Source of the DNA: Paenibacillus glycanilyticus
GTDB taxonomy: Bacteria; Bacillota; Bacilli; Paenibacillales; Paenibacillaceae
Length of the DNA stretch: 61,749 nt
Reading direction: 5' to 3'
Assembly (NCBI RefSeq): GCF_023715145.1
Contig: NZ_JAMBNP010000022.1
Coordinates: forward strand, 1 to 61,749
The notes below the pieces were generated by a model, which was not told the DNA's origin, made no database searches, and saw only the letters and a program-made list of their open reading frames with translations. Numbering within the stretch: the first letter of the stretch is position 1; each line of letters begins with the position of its first letter. This document shows, piece by piece, positions 33,253 to 41,110 of the stretch. Made by a program: the position numbers and the translations under genes.

Positions 33253-33818
33253 ACAAGGATAGGATGGGCGGACATTTCTCGGCGGTAGAGCTGACAGCTT
33301 ATGTCCGGGATGAACTGACCGAGCAGGAGCGGGATGTCATTGAAGGACATATTGCAGATTGTGAGCCGTGCATGACGCTCTTTATGTCTGCTGTAGAAGC
33401 TATCGAAGCTGCGGAGCAGGAGCCGGCAGCACGGGAAGCGGGTACGACAGCCAAAGGCAAGGTGACTGTTCCTGTGCCCGACATGAAAAAGCTGGGGCAG
33501 CGGGTCATCGATGTCCTTCTTGCCGAATTGGCAAGGAGCAAGCCGGTTATGCGGGCGGAGCCTGCCCGCCGCCAGTCGTTCCTGCAGCGTCCGGCCGTTC
33601 ACTTCGCTGCGGCTGCGGCTATTACGCTGCTGCTGCTTGGCACAGGGACGTTCAGCGGCATCTCCGAAAAGCTGGGAGAGCTTGATGCCGATTCCATACC
33701 CGCTGAGCACACGATCGAGAAGGGGGCAGAGCAGCCGCAAGGGCCGACATGGTCGGACCGGATGGTTACCCGCACTTCTTCCTGGTTCGATAAGCTGGAG
33801 AAGGATCGTTTTAAATAA
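33249..33818 (+). CDS. Zinc-finger anti-sigma factor
   Basis: A 189-residue membrane anti-sigma factor. The cytoplasmic ZAS domain has H-x3-C-x2-C (His34, Cys38, Cys41, in GHIADCEPC). One membrane helix (AAAAAITLLLLGTGTF) and a short outside tail follow. It should hold the ECF sigma at the membrane until a signal releases it. The start ATG overlaps the sigma stop, so the two are made in a fixed ratio. Confidence 0.9.
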   Translation: MNKDRMGGHFSAVELTAYVRDELTEQERDVIEGHIADCEPCMTLFMSAVEAIEAAEQEPAAREAGTTAKGKVTVPVPDMKKLGQRVIDVLLAELARSKPVMRAEPARRQSFLQRPAVHFAAAAAITLLLLGTGTFSGISEKLGELDADSIPAEHTIEKGAEQPQGPTWSDRMVTRTSSWFDKLEKDRFK

Positions 33819-33853
33819 GCAGGAAAATTTTTGCAAAGGAGAGGAATGACGAT

Positions 33854-35002
33854 ATGACAAAAAATCCGGTAGTCGCTTTATTGCTGTCTTTTATCCCGGG
33901 CGTCGGGCATGCCTACTTGGGGCGGCCGTTTCGATGTCTGCTGTACGGAGGAGGATTCTTTGGCTCCTTAATGCTGTTGTTCATTGCTATACAATCCGGG
34001 GGCGGAGGAGACGACCTTGCCTTCTTCTTCCTCTTCATAGCCGCTCTCAGCTGGCTTATTAACATGATTGACATGGTCGTAACGCTGCTGTCGCCTAAGC
34101 CTCCGGTTGTACCGTACAACGAGCGTGGAGATATCCCGTTTGATCCGGGTTATATAGCGTTTGAACAACAGCGGGAGAAGACAAGCACGGTTATGCTGTC
34201 TCTTATTCCCGGTTTAGGCCACATGTCGCTTGGTCTTATGCAGCGCGGCATTACCTTCCTGGTTGCATTCCTTGGATTGTTTGCCGTTGTGGTCTTTATT
34301 AGCGTCGTAACGAATGCCAGCGCGTTCCTTGTCTTCTTGCTCGGCCTGCCGGTTATCTGGATCTACAGCATCTTTGATGCGATCCAGCTGCTCCACCGGA
34401 AGCAGCGCGGGGAGGAGCTTAACGACCGTCCGCTGTTTGAAGAGATTGAGAATCATATGGGCACCGGCAGGAAGAACAAAGTGCTTGCCGCAATTCTGTC
34501 GCTCTTCCCCGGAGCGGGACATCTCTACCTCGGCCTGCAGAAGCGGGGGCTTCAACTGATGGGCGGCTTCCTTATCGCGATTTATCTGATGGATTCGCTG
34601 CGACTCTCGATCTTCTTGTTCCTGATGCCGCTGCTGTGGTTCTATGCTTTCTTTGACTCGATGCAGCAAATGTCGCGTTATGAGCGCGGGGAGCTGAATG
34701 ATCAGGCGGTTGTTGCCCAGCTCGCTCCTTATCAGAAGTGGATCGGGATCGGCCTGTTGCTGCTTGGCATTTATTATTTGGGAGACCGGGTGATGGGCAA
34801 CTATATTTCGCAGACCTGGCCGGGAATTTATGCGGAGTATGCGAAGCTGAAATACAATTTGCCAACCGCGGTTGTTGCATTCCTGATGATCGCTCTCGGA
34901 TTCCGGTTAGTGTTTGGCAGCGGCAAAAAATCCTATTCCGCACCTGAGCCGCTTCCTCCTCATCCGGTTGATGTATTTAGAGAGAAGGAGGGCGAGCAAT
35001 GA
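33854..35002 (+). CDS. Membrane protein with three TM2-like repeats
   Basis: A 382-residue membrane protein built of three units of about 100 residues. Each starts with the same motif: SFIPGVGHAYLGR (12-24), SLIPGLGHMSLGL (116-128) and SLFPGAGHLYLGL (216-228). Units two and three end alike (IFDAIQLLHRKQRGEELND, FFDSMQQMSRYERGELND). The motif is that of TM2-type hairpins. A last helix pair and a proline-rich tail follow. The function is unknown. It is third in the sigma operon, 35 bases after the anti-sigma gene, and overlaps the next gene by ATGA. Confidence 0.85.
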   Translation: MTKNPVVALLLSFIPGVGHAYLGRPFRCLLYGGGFFGSLMLLFIAIQSGGGGDDLAFFFLFIAALSWLINMIDMVVTLLSPKPPVVPYNERGDIPFDPGYIAFEQQREKTSTVMLSLIPGLGHMSLGLMQRGITFLVAFLGLFAVVVFISVVTNASAFLVFLLGLPVIWIYSIFDAIQLLHRKQRGEELNDRPLFEEIENHMGTGRKNKVLAAILSLFPGAGHLYLGLQKRGLQLMGGFLIAIYLMDSLRLSIFLFLMPLLWFYAFFDSMQQMSRYERGELNDQAVVAQLAPYQKWIGIGLLLLGIYYLGDRVMGNYISQTWPGIYAEYAKLKYNLPTAVVAFLMIALGFRLVFGSGKKSYSAPEPLPPHPVDVFREKEGEQ

Positions 35003-35631
35003 AAGAATGGCGAGTAGGCTCGTTATCTATGGGGGTTACGCTGCTCCTGATCGGCATCGCCATTGCTATATCCATTTGGAGCGGATTGGATGCCCTGAAC
35101 ATGCTGCTGTGGGTGGCGCCCGTCGTCTTCATCCTGCTTGGCACGGAGCTGTTAATTCACCTTAAGCTGTCCGGAAAAGAAAAGCCGGTCATGCGCTATG
35201 ATTGGATGAGTATGTTCTATGTGGCCGTAATCGGGGCAGGCAGTCTGCTAATGGCTTCCTTTGCTTCGACGGGGCTGCTCGGAGAAGTGAGAGATCAGCT
35301 TCAAATGACGGAGCGGACGGCCATTGTTCAATCCGATCCCGTTACGGTACCGGCAGGCATCAAGAAGATCGTGGTGCAGTCGCTCCGCCCTGTCCAGCTG
35401 GATCAAGGGGAGAACCGCGCTGTGCAGCTGCTTGGCCAGGTGCAGTATTGGTCGCCAAAGCCGCTGGAGCAGCCGGATCAGATGGTGGCGACAAGTACGG
35501 TCGGCAGTACGATGTACGTATTGATCAATGGTTTCGAGCACAAGGATGGCGTCATTGGATCGGAGAACATCAATCAGGAGCTGACGCTTGTCCTGCCGCA
35601 GGAGATCGAGATAGAGAAGCGGGGCTTCTAA
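34999..35631 (+). CDS. Membrane protein with outside domain
   Basis: A 210-residue protein with three membrane helices (SLSMGVTLLLIGIAIAISIW, NMLLWVAPVVFILLGTELLI, MFYVAVIGAGSLLMASFAS) and a C-terminal domain of about 110 residues with beta-like segments (IKKIVVQSLRPVQL, ELTLVLPQEIEIEKRG). I recognise no named family with certainty. It is the last gene of the sigma operon, translationally coupled to the TM2-repeat gene, and is followed by a strong terminator. Confidence 0.8.
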   Translation: MKEWRVGSLSMGVTLLLIGIAIAISIWSGLDALNMLLWVAPVVFILLGTELLIHLKLSGKEKPVMRYDWMSMFYVAVIGAGSLLMASFASTGLLGEVRDQLQMTERTAIVQSDPVTVPAGIKKIVVQSLRPVQLDQGENRAVQLLGQVQYWSPKPLEQPDQMVATSTVGSTMYVLINGFEHKDGVIGSENINQELTLVLPQEIEIEKRGF

Positions 35632-35636
35632 AAAAT

Positions 35637-35675
35637 AAAGGCAGTTCCTCTGATCCTAAGAGGAACTGCCTTTTT
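35637..35675. terminator. Terminator of the sigma operon
   Basis: A 14-bp stem (AAGGCAGTTCCTCT with AGAGGAACTGCCTT) around a seven-base loop, with T-runs readable on both strands. It also ends the convergent cyclophilin gene. Confidence 0.9.
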
Positions 35676-35676
35676 G

Positions 35677-36399
35677 TTATTTCACTTTTTCCGGTTCGGC
35701 AAAAGTCAGGCCCTTCGTATCGACCGTTGCCTTCTTAATCGCCATCGGTTTAACCGGAGTGGAGCCTTCGCCCGTCTGCTCGGTCTCCTGGTTAACGATC
35801 TCATCGACCGTATCCATACCTTCCGTGACTTTGCCGAACGCCGCGTAATCGCCGTCCAGCGATGGGGCATCGGCTACCATTACGAAGAATTGGGAGCCCG
35901 CGGAATCAGGATCGCCGGAGCGTGCCATCGAGATAACGCCGCGTGTATGCAGCAGATCGTTCTGGAAGCCGTTGCTCATGAATTCGCCTTTGATGGCGTA
36001 ACCGGGACCTCCCATACCACTGCCTTCCGGATCTCCGCCTTGAATCATAAAGCCAGGGATAACGCGGTGGAAGATCGTGCCGTCATAGAAGCCCTTCTTA
36101 ACAAGCGACACAAAGTTGTTAACCGTATTTGGAGCAATCTCCGGATACAGCTCGACTTTGAACGTTTTGCCCGTATCCATCTCGATCGTGACGACCGGAT
36201 GCTTCTCGGGACCAAGCAGCTTGTCCGGCTGAGGCGGATCGGTTGCTTCCGGGGATGCCGTAGCGTTAGTGCTGCCGGAACCGCTGGCGTTGTTATTGTT
36301 TGTGCTGGTTTTGCTGCCGCCGCCGCAGCCGGCCATAACCAGAAGTACGACTGCCGTAAGCAGTACAAGAAGCGGCAGGCGAATGTTACATTTGAGCAT
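35677..36399 (-). CDS. Cyclophilin-type peptidyl-prolyl isomerase lipoprotein
   Basis: A 240-residue exported isomerase. The lipobox VMAGC ends at about residue 25 and is followed by a Ser/Asn/Thr linker. The cyclophilin domain has FHRVIPGFMIQGGDPEGSG (catalytic Arg), ARSGDPDSAGSQFFV and AAFGKVTEGMD. It should assist folding of exported proteins at the membrane surface. AAGGAGG is about 12 bases before the ATG. Confidence 0.92.
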   Translation of the reverse strand: MLKCNIRLPLLVLLTAVVLLVMAGCGGGSKTSTNNNNASGSGSTNATASPEATDPPQPDKLLGPEKHPVVTIEMDTGKTFKVELYPEIAPNTVNNFVSLVKKGFYDGTIFHRVIPGFMIQGGDPEGSGMGGPGYAIKGEFMSNGFQNDLLHTRGVISMARSGDPDSAGSQFFVMVADAPSLDGDYAAFGKVTEGMDTVDEIVNQETEQTGEGSTPVKPMAIKKATVDTKGLTFAEPEKVK

Positions 36400-36472
36400 G
36401 AGTAAGAATTCCTCCTTATGAGGGTAGTTGTCCTATAGTCCTACCGATTATCATAACATAGTGGTCAGATTG

Positions 36473-36512
36473 AAAAAAAGCCCGGGCCTCTCCTTAGGAG
36501 AATGCCCGGGCT
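36473..36512 (-). terminator. Terminator of the oxidase operon
   Basis: AAGCCCGGGC and GCCCGGGCTT, extended by TCTCC/GGAGA, form a long hairpin; on the minus strand T8 follows. It lies 11 bases after qoxD. Confidence 0.9.
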
Positions 36513-36522
36513 TATTGCGGTT

Positions 36523-36855
36523 TTAGCCTACTGTGTTATATGCCATAATCCAGATCGATCCCGCAACGACGGTGATCAGAATAACAATGCCGAAGATCAG
36601 CGCCATCACGTTGTAACGCGGCTTCTTCTCTTCGCGAAGATGCATGAAGAAGAAGAGCTGAACGAGGAACTGCAAGATAGCCATGATCAGAATAAAGATC
36701 AGGGTAGGTGTTTTCTCCATCATGTCGTTTAATACGACAACAAGAGGCAGAATGGTAAGCACAATCGAAAGAACGAAACCGATGACATATGATTTCATTG
36801 AGCCATGGGACTCATGCTCATCATGTCCATGTCCATGCGTGTTAGGGCCCGCCAT
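36523..36855 (-). CDS. qoxD: Quinol oxidase subunit IV
   Basis: A 110-residue protein with three membrane helices and a His-rich N-terminus. The segment LQFLVQLFFFMHLREEKKPRYN is typical of CyoD/QoxD. It supports assembly of the copper B centre in subunit I. It starts one base after the qoxC stop and is last in the operon. Confidence 0.88.
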   Translation of the reverse strand: MAGPNTHGHGHDEHESHGSMKSYVIGFVLSIVLTILPLVVVLNDMMEKTPTLIFILIMAILQFLVQLFFFMHLREEKKPRYNVMALIFGIVILITVVAGSIWIMAYNTVG

Positions 36856-36856
36856 C

Positions 36857-37483
36857 CTACATCACCCCCATCAAGTAAACGACCGTGAGGACGAAGATCC
36901 ACACAACGTCAAGAAAGTGCCAGTACAAGCTGATAATCGTAACTTTACGCTTGGTTACCGGCGTAATGCCGCGTCTGCCGATCTGAATCATCAGCCCGAT
37001 CATCCAGCATAGACCAACCGAAACGTGAAGTCCGTGCGTGCCAACAAGAGTGAAGAAAGCGGACCAGTACGCGCTGGTGCCGATTGTTACGCCTTCATCC
37101 ACCATTTTGATGAACTCGGATACTTCAAGGAAAATAAACGATGCGCCAAGCAAGGCGGTTATGATCAGCCAGCCGATCAGACCCTTTTTGTTGCCTTTAT
37201 GCATCTGAAGCACGGCAATACCGCTTGTAAAGCTCGAGGTGAGCAAGATGAATGTCTCGGCGATAACGCCAGGCATTTCGAACATCTCATGCGGTGTAGG
37301 ACCTCCGTTGGTGCTGTTATGCAGCACGGAGAATGTTGCGAACAATGTACCGAACAAAATAACGTCGGTTATAAGAAACATCCAGAAGCCAAGAACCTTT
37401 ATCGATTCATGATCGTGATGATCATCATGGTGGCCGTGGTCGTTATGACCATGACCGCCATGAGGCGAAGCTGTGTGTGCCAT
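36857..37483 (-). CDS. qoxC: Quinol oxidase subunit III
   Basis: A 208-residue protein with five membrane helices after a strongly His/Asp-rich N-terminal 25 residues that could bind metal. LGFWMFLITDVILFG, the buried SEFIKMV glutamate segment and LVGTHGLHVSVGLCWM are subunit III marks. AAAGGGGGG is about eight bases before the ATG, which directly follows the qoxB stop codon. Confidence 0.92.
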   Translation of the reverse strand: MAHTASPHGGHGHNDHGHHDDHHDHESIKVLGFWMFLITDVILFGTLFATFSVLHNSTNGGPTPHEMFEMPGVIAETFILLTSSFTSGIAVLQMHKGNKKGLIGWLIITALLGASFIFLEVSEFIKMVDEGVTIGTSAYWSAFFTLVGTHGLHVSVGLCWMIGLMIQIGRRGITPVTKRKVTIISLYWHFLDVVWIFVLTVVYLMGVM

Positions 37484-39460
37484 TTAGCGACCCCCCTTTA
37501 ACGCTGCTTCAGTACGTTCGATCTCATCAACCGGAATGTAGAAGTCCGTGTCGTAATCGAAGGAACGGGCAAGCAAGCAGCAACCAACGCCGATCAGGCC
37601 CGGAATGATCATCCAGTTCCAGTGCCATACGAAGCCGAAGCCGGCAACGAAGAAGCACACGGACATGATAAACGGTATACCCGAGTTTTTCGGCATGTGG
37701 ATTGGTTCCAGCGGCGCGAGCGGTTTTGGCTTAACGCCTTGCGCACGGCGCTGTTTCTCTTCCCACCATTCATCCGAGCTTGTTACCTCGGGAAGACGTG
37801 CGAAGTTGTACATTGGAGCCGGCGATGGAATCGACCATTCGAGCGTACGGCCTTCGCCCCATGCGTCTCCGGATTTTTCTTTCTTCAGGAACTTGATGCT
37901 GTGGGCGATTTGCCATACTTGGAAAATGAAGCCCAGACCCATGATGAAGGCGCCAACCGTCGATACGACGTTAAGCGGCTGCCAGCCCATGTCGAAGTTG
38001 TACTCGTTGAAACGGCGCGTCATACCCATCAAGCCAAGCGCATATTGCGGCATGAAGCAGACATAGAAGCCGATATTCCATAGCCAGAAGGCCCATTTGC
38101 CAAGACCGTCATGCAGCTTGAAGCCGAACATTTTCGGCCACCAGTAGTAGAGGCCCGCGAAGTAACCGAACACAACGCCGCCGATCAATACTTGGTGGAA
38201 GTGAGCGATCAGGAAGTAACTGTTGTGGAACTGGAAGTCAGCAGGTGCAACCGAGAGCATGACCCCCGTCATACCGCCGACGACAAAACACGGAATAAAC
38301 GCGATCGTCCATAACATCGGCTGGCTGAAGGTGATCCTTCCTCGGAACATCGTAAACAGCCAGTTGAACACTTTTACGCCGGTTGGTATCGCAATAAGCA
38401 TCGTCGTGACCGCGAAGAACGCGTTGACGTTGGCTCCGGAACCCATGGTAAAGAAGTGATGGGCCCAAGTAAAGAATGAGAAGAAGCTGATCGACATAAG
38501 CGCGAACACCATGGACTTGTAGCCGAACAGTTTTTTCTTCGAGAAGGTCGATACGACATCCGAGAATACCCCGAAGGCCGGCAAAATAACGATATATACT
38601 TCCGGGTGACCCCACATCCAGATGAGGTTGATATACATCATCGGGTTGCCCCCGCCGTCAAGCGTGAAGAAGTGGGCACCGAGGTAACGGTCAATGAACA
38701 GAAGGAACAGCGTAACCGTCAGAATCGGGAATGCGAACATAATAGTAATGGAAGATGACAGAACAGACCAGGTGAACATCGGCATTTGCATCAGCTTCAT
38801 GCCTGGCGCGCGCATCTTCAGAATCGTAACTACAAAGTTGATACCGGATGCTAGGGAACCGATACCGGAAATCTGTATGCCCCAAATATAGAAGTCTTGG
38901 CCTAGACCGGGACTGCCGGAGAGCTCAGATAATGGCGGATAAGCCAGCCAGCCTGCATCAGGCGAGCCGCCGATAACAAACGATACGTTGAACAGCATGG
39001 CACCAAAGAAGAAGAGCCAGAAGCTGAGAGAGTTCAGATACGGATAAGCAACGTCGCGCGCGCCAATCTGCAGCGGCACAACGATATTGAACAAACCGAA
39101 CATAAGTGGCATCGCCATGAACAAGATCATGATAACGCCGTGCGTGGTAAAGATCGCATTATAGTGTCCTGCGTGCAGGAACTCGAGATTTGGCACCGCA
39201 AGCTGCGTCCGGATCAGAAGGGCATCGACGCCCCCGCGGAACAGCATGAGAAGCGCTGCGATAACGTACATGATACCGATTTTTTTATGATCGACGGTTG
39301 TCAGCCATTCGGTCCACAACCAGCGCCATTTCTTGAAATAGGTAAGTGCGATAACAATCGCTACCGTGGAAAGACCAATTGAAACCTGGGCACCCAAGAT
39401 GAGCGGATCGCCGGTGATGAAGAAGTCATTCATCAGGAAGTCCATTAAATCCTTAAACAT
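37484..39460 (-). CDS. qoxB: Quinol oxidase subunit I
   Basis: The 658-residue catalytic subunit, which reduces oxygen to water and pumps protons. It is a haem-copper oxidase with about 14-15 helices. Copper B and haem ligands are in WMWGHPEVYIVILPAFG (cross-linked His-Tyr) and the HH pair in TWAHHFFTMG, with further His in FHQVLIGG. Residues that bind quinol in E. coli CyoB (Arg, Asp, His) are matched in LFRGGVDALLIRTQ and LHAGHYNAIF. AAAGGAG is eight bases before the ATG. Confidence 0.95.
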   Translation of the reverse strand: MFKDLMDFLMNDFFITGDPLILGAQVSIGLSTVAIVIALTYFKKWRWLWTEWLTTVDHKKIGIMYVIAALLMLFRGGVDALLIRTQLAVPNLEFLHAGHYNAIFTTHGVIMILFMAMPLMFGLFNIVVPLQIGARDVAYPYLNSLSFWLFFFGAMLFNVSFVIGGSPDAGWLAYPPLSELSGSPGLGQDFYIWGIQISGIGSLASGINFVVTILKMRAPGMKLMQMPMFTWSVLSSSITIMFAFPILTVTLFLLFIDRYLGAHFFTLDGGGNPMMYINLIWMWGHPEVYIVILPAFGVFSDVVSTFSKKKLFGYKSMVFALMSISFFSFFTWAHHFFTMGSGANVNAFFAVTTMLIAIPTGVKVFNWLFTMFRGRITFSQPMLWTIAFIPCFVVGGMTGVMLSVAPADFQFHNSYFLIAHFHQVLIGGVVFGYFAGLYYWWPKMFGFKLHDGLGKWAFWLWNIGFYVCFMPQYALGLMGMTRRFNEYNFDMGWQPLNVVSTVGAFIMGLGFIFQVWQIAHSIKFLKKEKSGDAWGEGRTLEWSIPSPAPMYNFARLPEVTSSDEWWEEKQRRAQGVKPKPLAPLEPIHMPKNSGIPFIMSVCFFVAGFGFVWHWNWMIIPGLIGVGCCLLARSFDYDTDFYIPVDEIERTEAALKGGR

Positions 39461-39490
39461 AGTGCATCTCCTTTCCCTACATTATTATTC

Positions 39491-40453
39491 TTAGTTCGCA
39501 TGCGAAGAGTGCTCGGTACCTTCCGTGCTGGAGGTATCGTGGCTGCCGCCTTCTTCGTCTTTTACAGGACCGGATTTCAGGCCATGCTCGTGGGCAGCGG
39601 CACCGTTTGGACCTGCATACTGCAGAACAACCTTATCGAACAATCCTTCAGGGAAGGCAGAGAAGAACTGCTCATCCGAAGAACCCGGCTGCTTCAACTG
39701 CTCGAAGCCTTCGTCGGTCAGTGCAGGAGCAGACGATTTCACGTTATCTACCCAGGATTTGTAGTCAGCTTCGGAAGTCGACTTCACATCAAAGGTCATT
39801 TTCGCAAATTGCTCGCCCGTGAAGTTCGCGCCAGTACCGAAGAACGTGCCTACTTCATCAGCTTGGAGATACAGGGTCATAGCCATGCCGCTCATTGCGT
39901 AGATCTGGCCGCCAAGCTGCGGAATCCAGAAGGAGTTCATCGCTTGGTCCGCGGTTACTCGGAAGCGGATTGGCGTATCTTCAGGGATTTGTACATAATT
40001 GACTGTCGAAATGCCTTCATCCGGATAAGTGAAGAGCCACTTCCAGTCAAGCGATGTTGCTTCGATCGTGATCGGCTGCTTTGCCGACTCAAGCGGTTTG
40101 CTTGGCTCAAGATCGTAAGTGTATTTAATCGTAATTCCAGCCAGGATGGCGATGATGATGATCGGAATCGCCCACCAGATCGTCTCCAGCTTTGTGCTGT
40201 GCTCCCAGTTTGGCTGGTAAGCAGATTTGTTGTCTTTCTTGTCGCGATAACGCCATACGATTATCGCAGTCAGGATCAACACCGGCACGAGAATAATCGC
40301 ACACAGTAATACGGTGATCCAGATGAGATCTTTTTGGGATTCGCCGATCGGTCCTTTAGGATCGAGGACGAAGTATTGGTCGCCGCAGCCGGAGAGCATA
40401 ACGGCCATCAGCATAATCATCAGCGGAACCAGAAAGCGAATATACTTTCTCAT
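39491..40453 (-). CDS. qoxA: Quinol oxidase subunit II
   Basis: A 320-residue lipoprotein (lipobox MLSGC near residue 23) with two membrane helices and an outside cupredoxin domain. In cytochrome c oxidases this domain has CxxxC for copper A. Here the matching region reads GANFTGEQFAKMTFDV without Cys, so electrons come from quinol, not cytochrome c. The tail is rich in His, Asp and Ser. ATG at 40453 has GAGGAG 12 bases upstream; the frame continues to 40489 without a better site. First gene of qoxABCD. Confidence 0.92.
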   Translation of the reverse strand: MRKYIRFLVPLMIMLMAVMLSGCGDQYFVLDPKGPIGESQKDLIWITVLLCAIILVPVLILTAIIVWRYRDKKDNKSAYQPNWEHSTKLETIWWAIPIIIIAILAGITIKYTYDLEPSKPLESAKQPITIEATSLDWKWLFTYPDEGISTVNYVQIPEDTPIRFRVTADQAMNSFWIPQLGGQIYAMSGMAMTLYLQADEVGTFFGTGANFTGEQFAKMTFDVKSTSEADYKSWVDNVKSSAPALTDEGFEQLKQPGSSDEQFFSAFPEGLFDKVVLQYAGPNGAAAHEHGLKSGPVKDEEGGSHDTSSTEGTEHSSHAN

Positions 40454-40614
40454 GATTTGTTTCAACTCCTCAAGAATGCTTCTTGTCATTAAGATTAGCA
40501 GAAGTCGCTGAAAATAACTGCCGGCTTAACAATTACGACAATAATTCGTCTTTTTTCTGTAATAGAATCTTCACCATATCGACAACTGTTTGAATCTTCC
40601 TTGGAAACAAAACA

Positions 40615-40655
40615 CAAAAAAGCCGCCTCTCGTCAATATTGACGAAAAGGCGGCT
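40615..40655 (-). terminator. Terminator before the oxidase operon
   Basis: AGCCGCCT/AGGCGGCT outside and the palindrome CGTCAATATTGACG inside make a long hairpin, followed on the minus strand by T-run. It ends the gene at 40675. Confidence 0.9.
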
Positions 40656-40674
40656 CCTTAAAAGCAACTAAAAG

Positions 40675-40983
40675 TTACAGATTATGGTTAGATTGATCAT
40701 CGCTCTGCTGATCTTCCATCGCTTGATGGAGTCTTGCGTGAACAAGGCCAATCGCCGTGCCAATAACGTAAATGAACACGCTGCCGACAAGGCAGCCAAT
40801 GCCAACCATCAAAGTGGTGTTCTTATCACTAAAGTGGCTGATGTTAATGAGACATAACAACACACCTACCGTCAAAGCCGTCCAGGCAAATACCGTCATT
40901 AAGGTAACGAGTCGTTTCACGCTTGCAGCTGTCGCTTCCGAATCCGACTTCACATTGCTAACTGTTGCAGTTTTCGTAGCCAT
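40675..40983 (-). CDS. Two-helix membrane protein, unknown
   Basis: A 102-residue protein with two membrane helices (LMTVFAWTALTVGVLLCLINI and LMVGIGCLVGSVFIYVIGTAIG) and charged ends. I do not recognise it. ATG at 40983 has GGGAG eight bases upstream. It stands alone between pbpG and the oxidase operon, with its own terminator. Confidence 0.7.
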   Translation of the reverse strand: MATKTATVSNVKSDSEATAASVKRLVTLMTVFAWTALTVGVLLCLINISHFSDKNTTLMVGIGCLVGSVFIYVIGTAIGLVHARLHQAMEDQQSDDQSNHNL

Positions 40984-41110
40984 CCGAAACACTCCCATAA
41001 AGTTTGTAAGTGCTTACTTCTTGATCCTACTATACCACAGTATACGGCGTTTGTTCAAAGAAATTTCACTTTTTGATCAAATTTCAGACAAATTTAACGA
41101 AAGAAACCCG

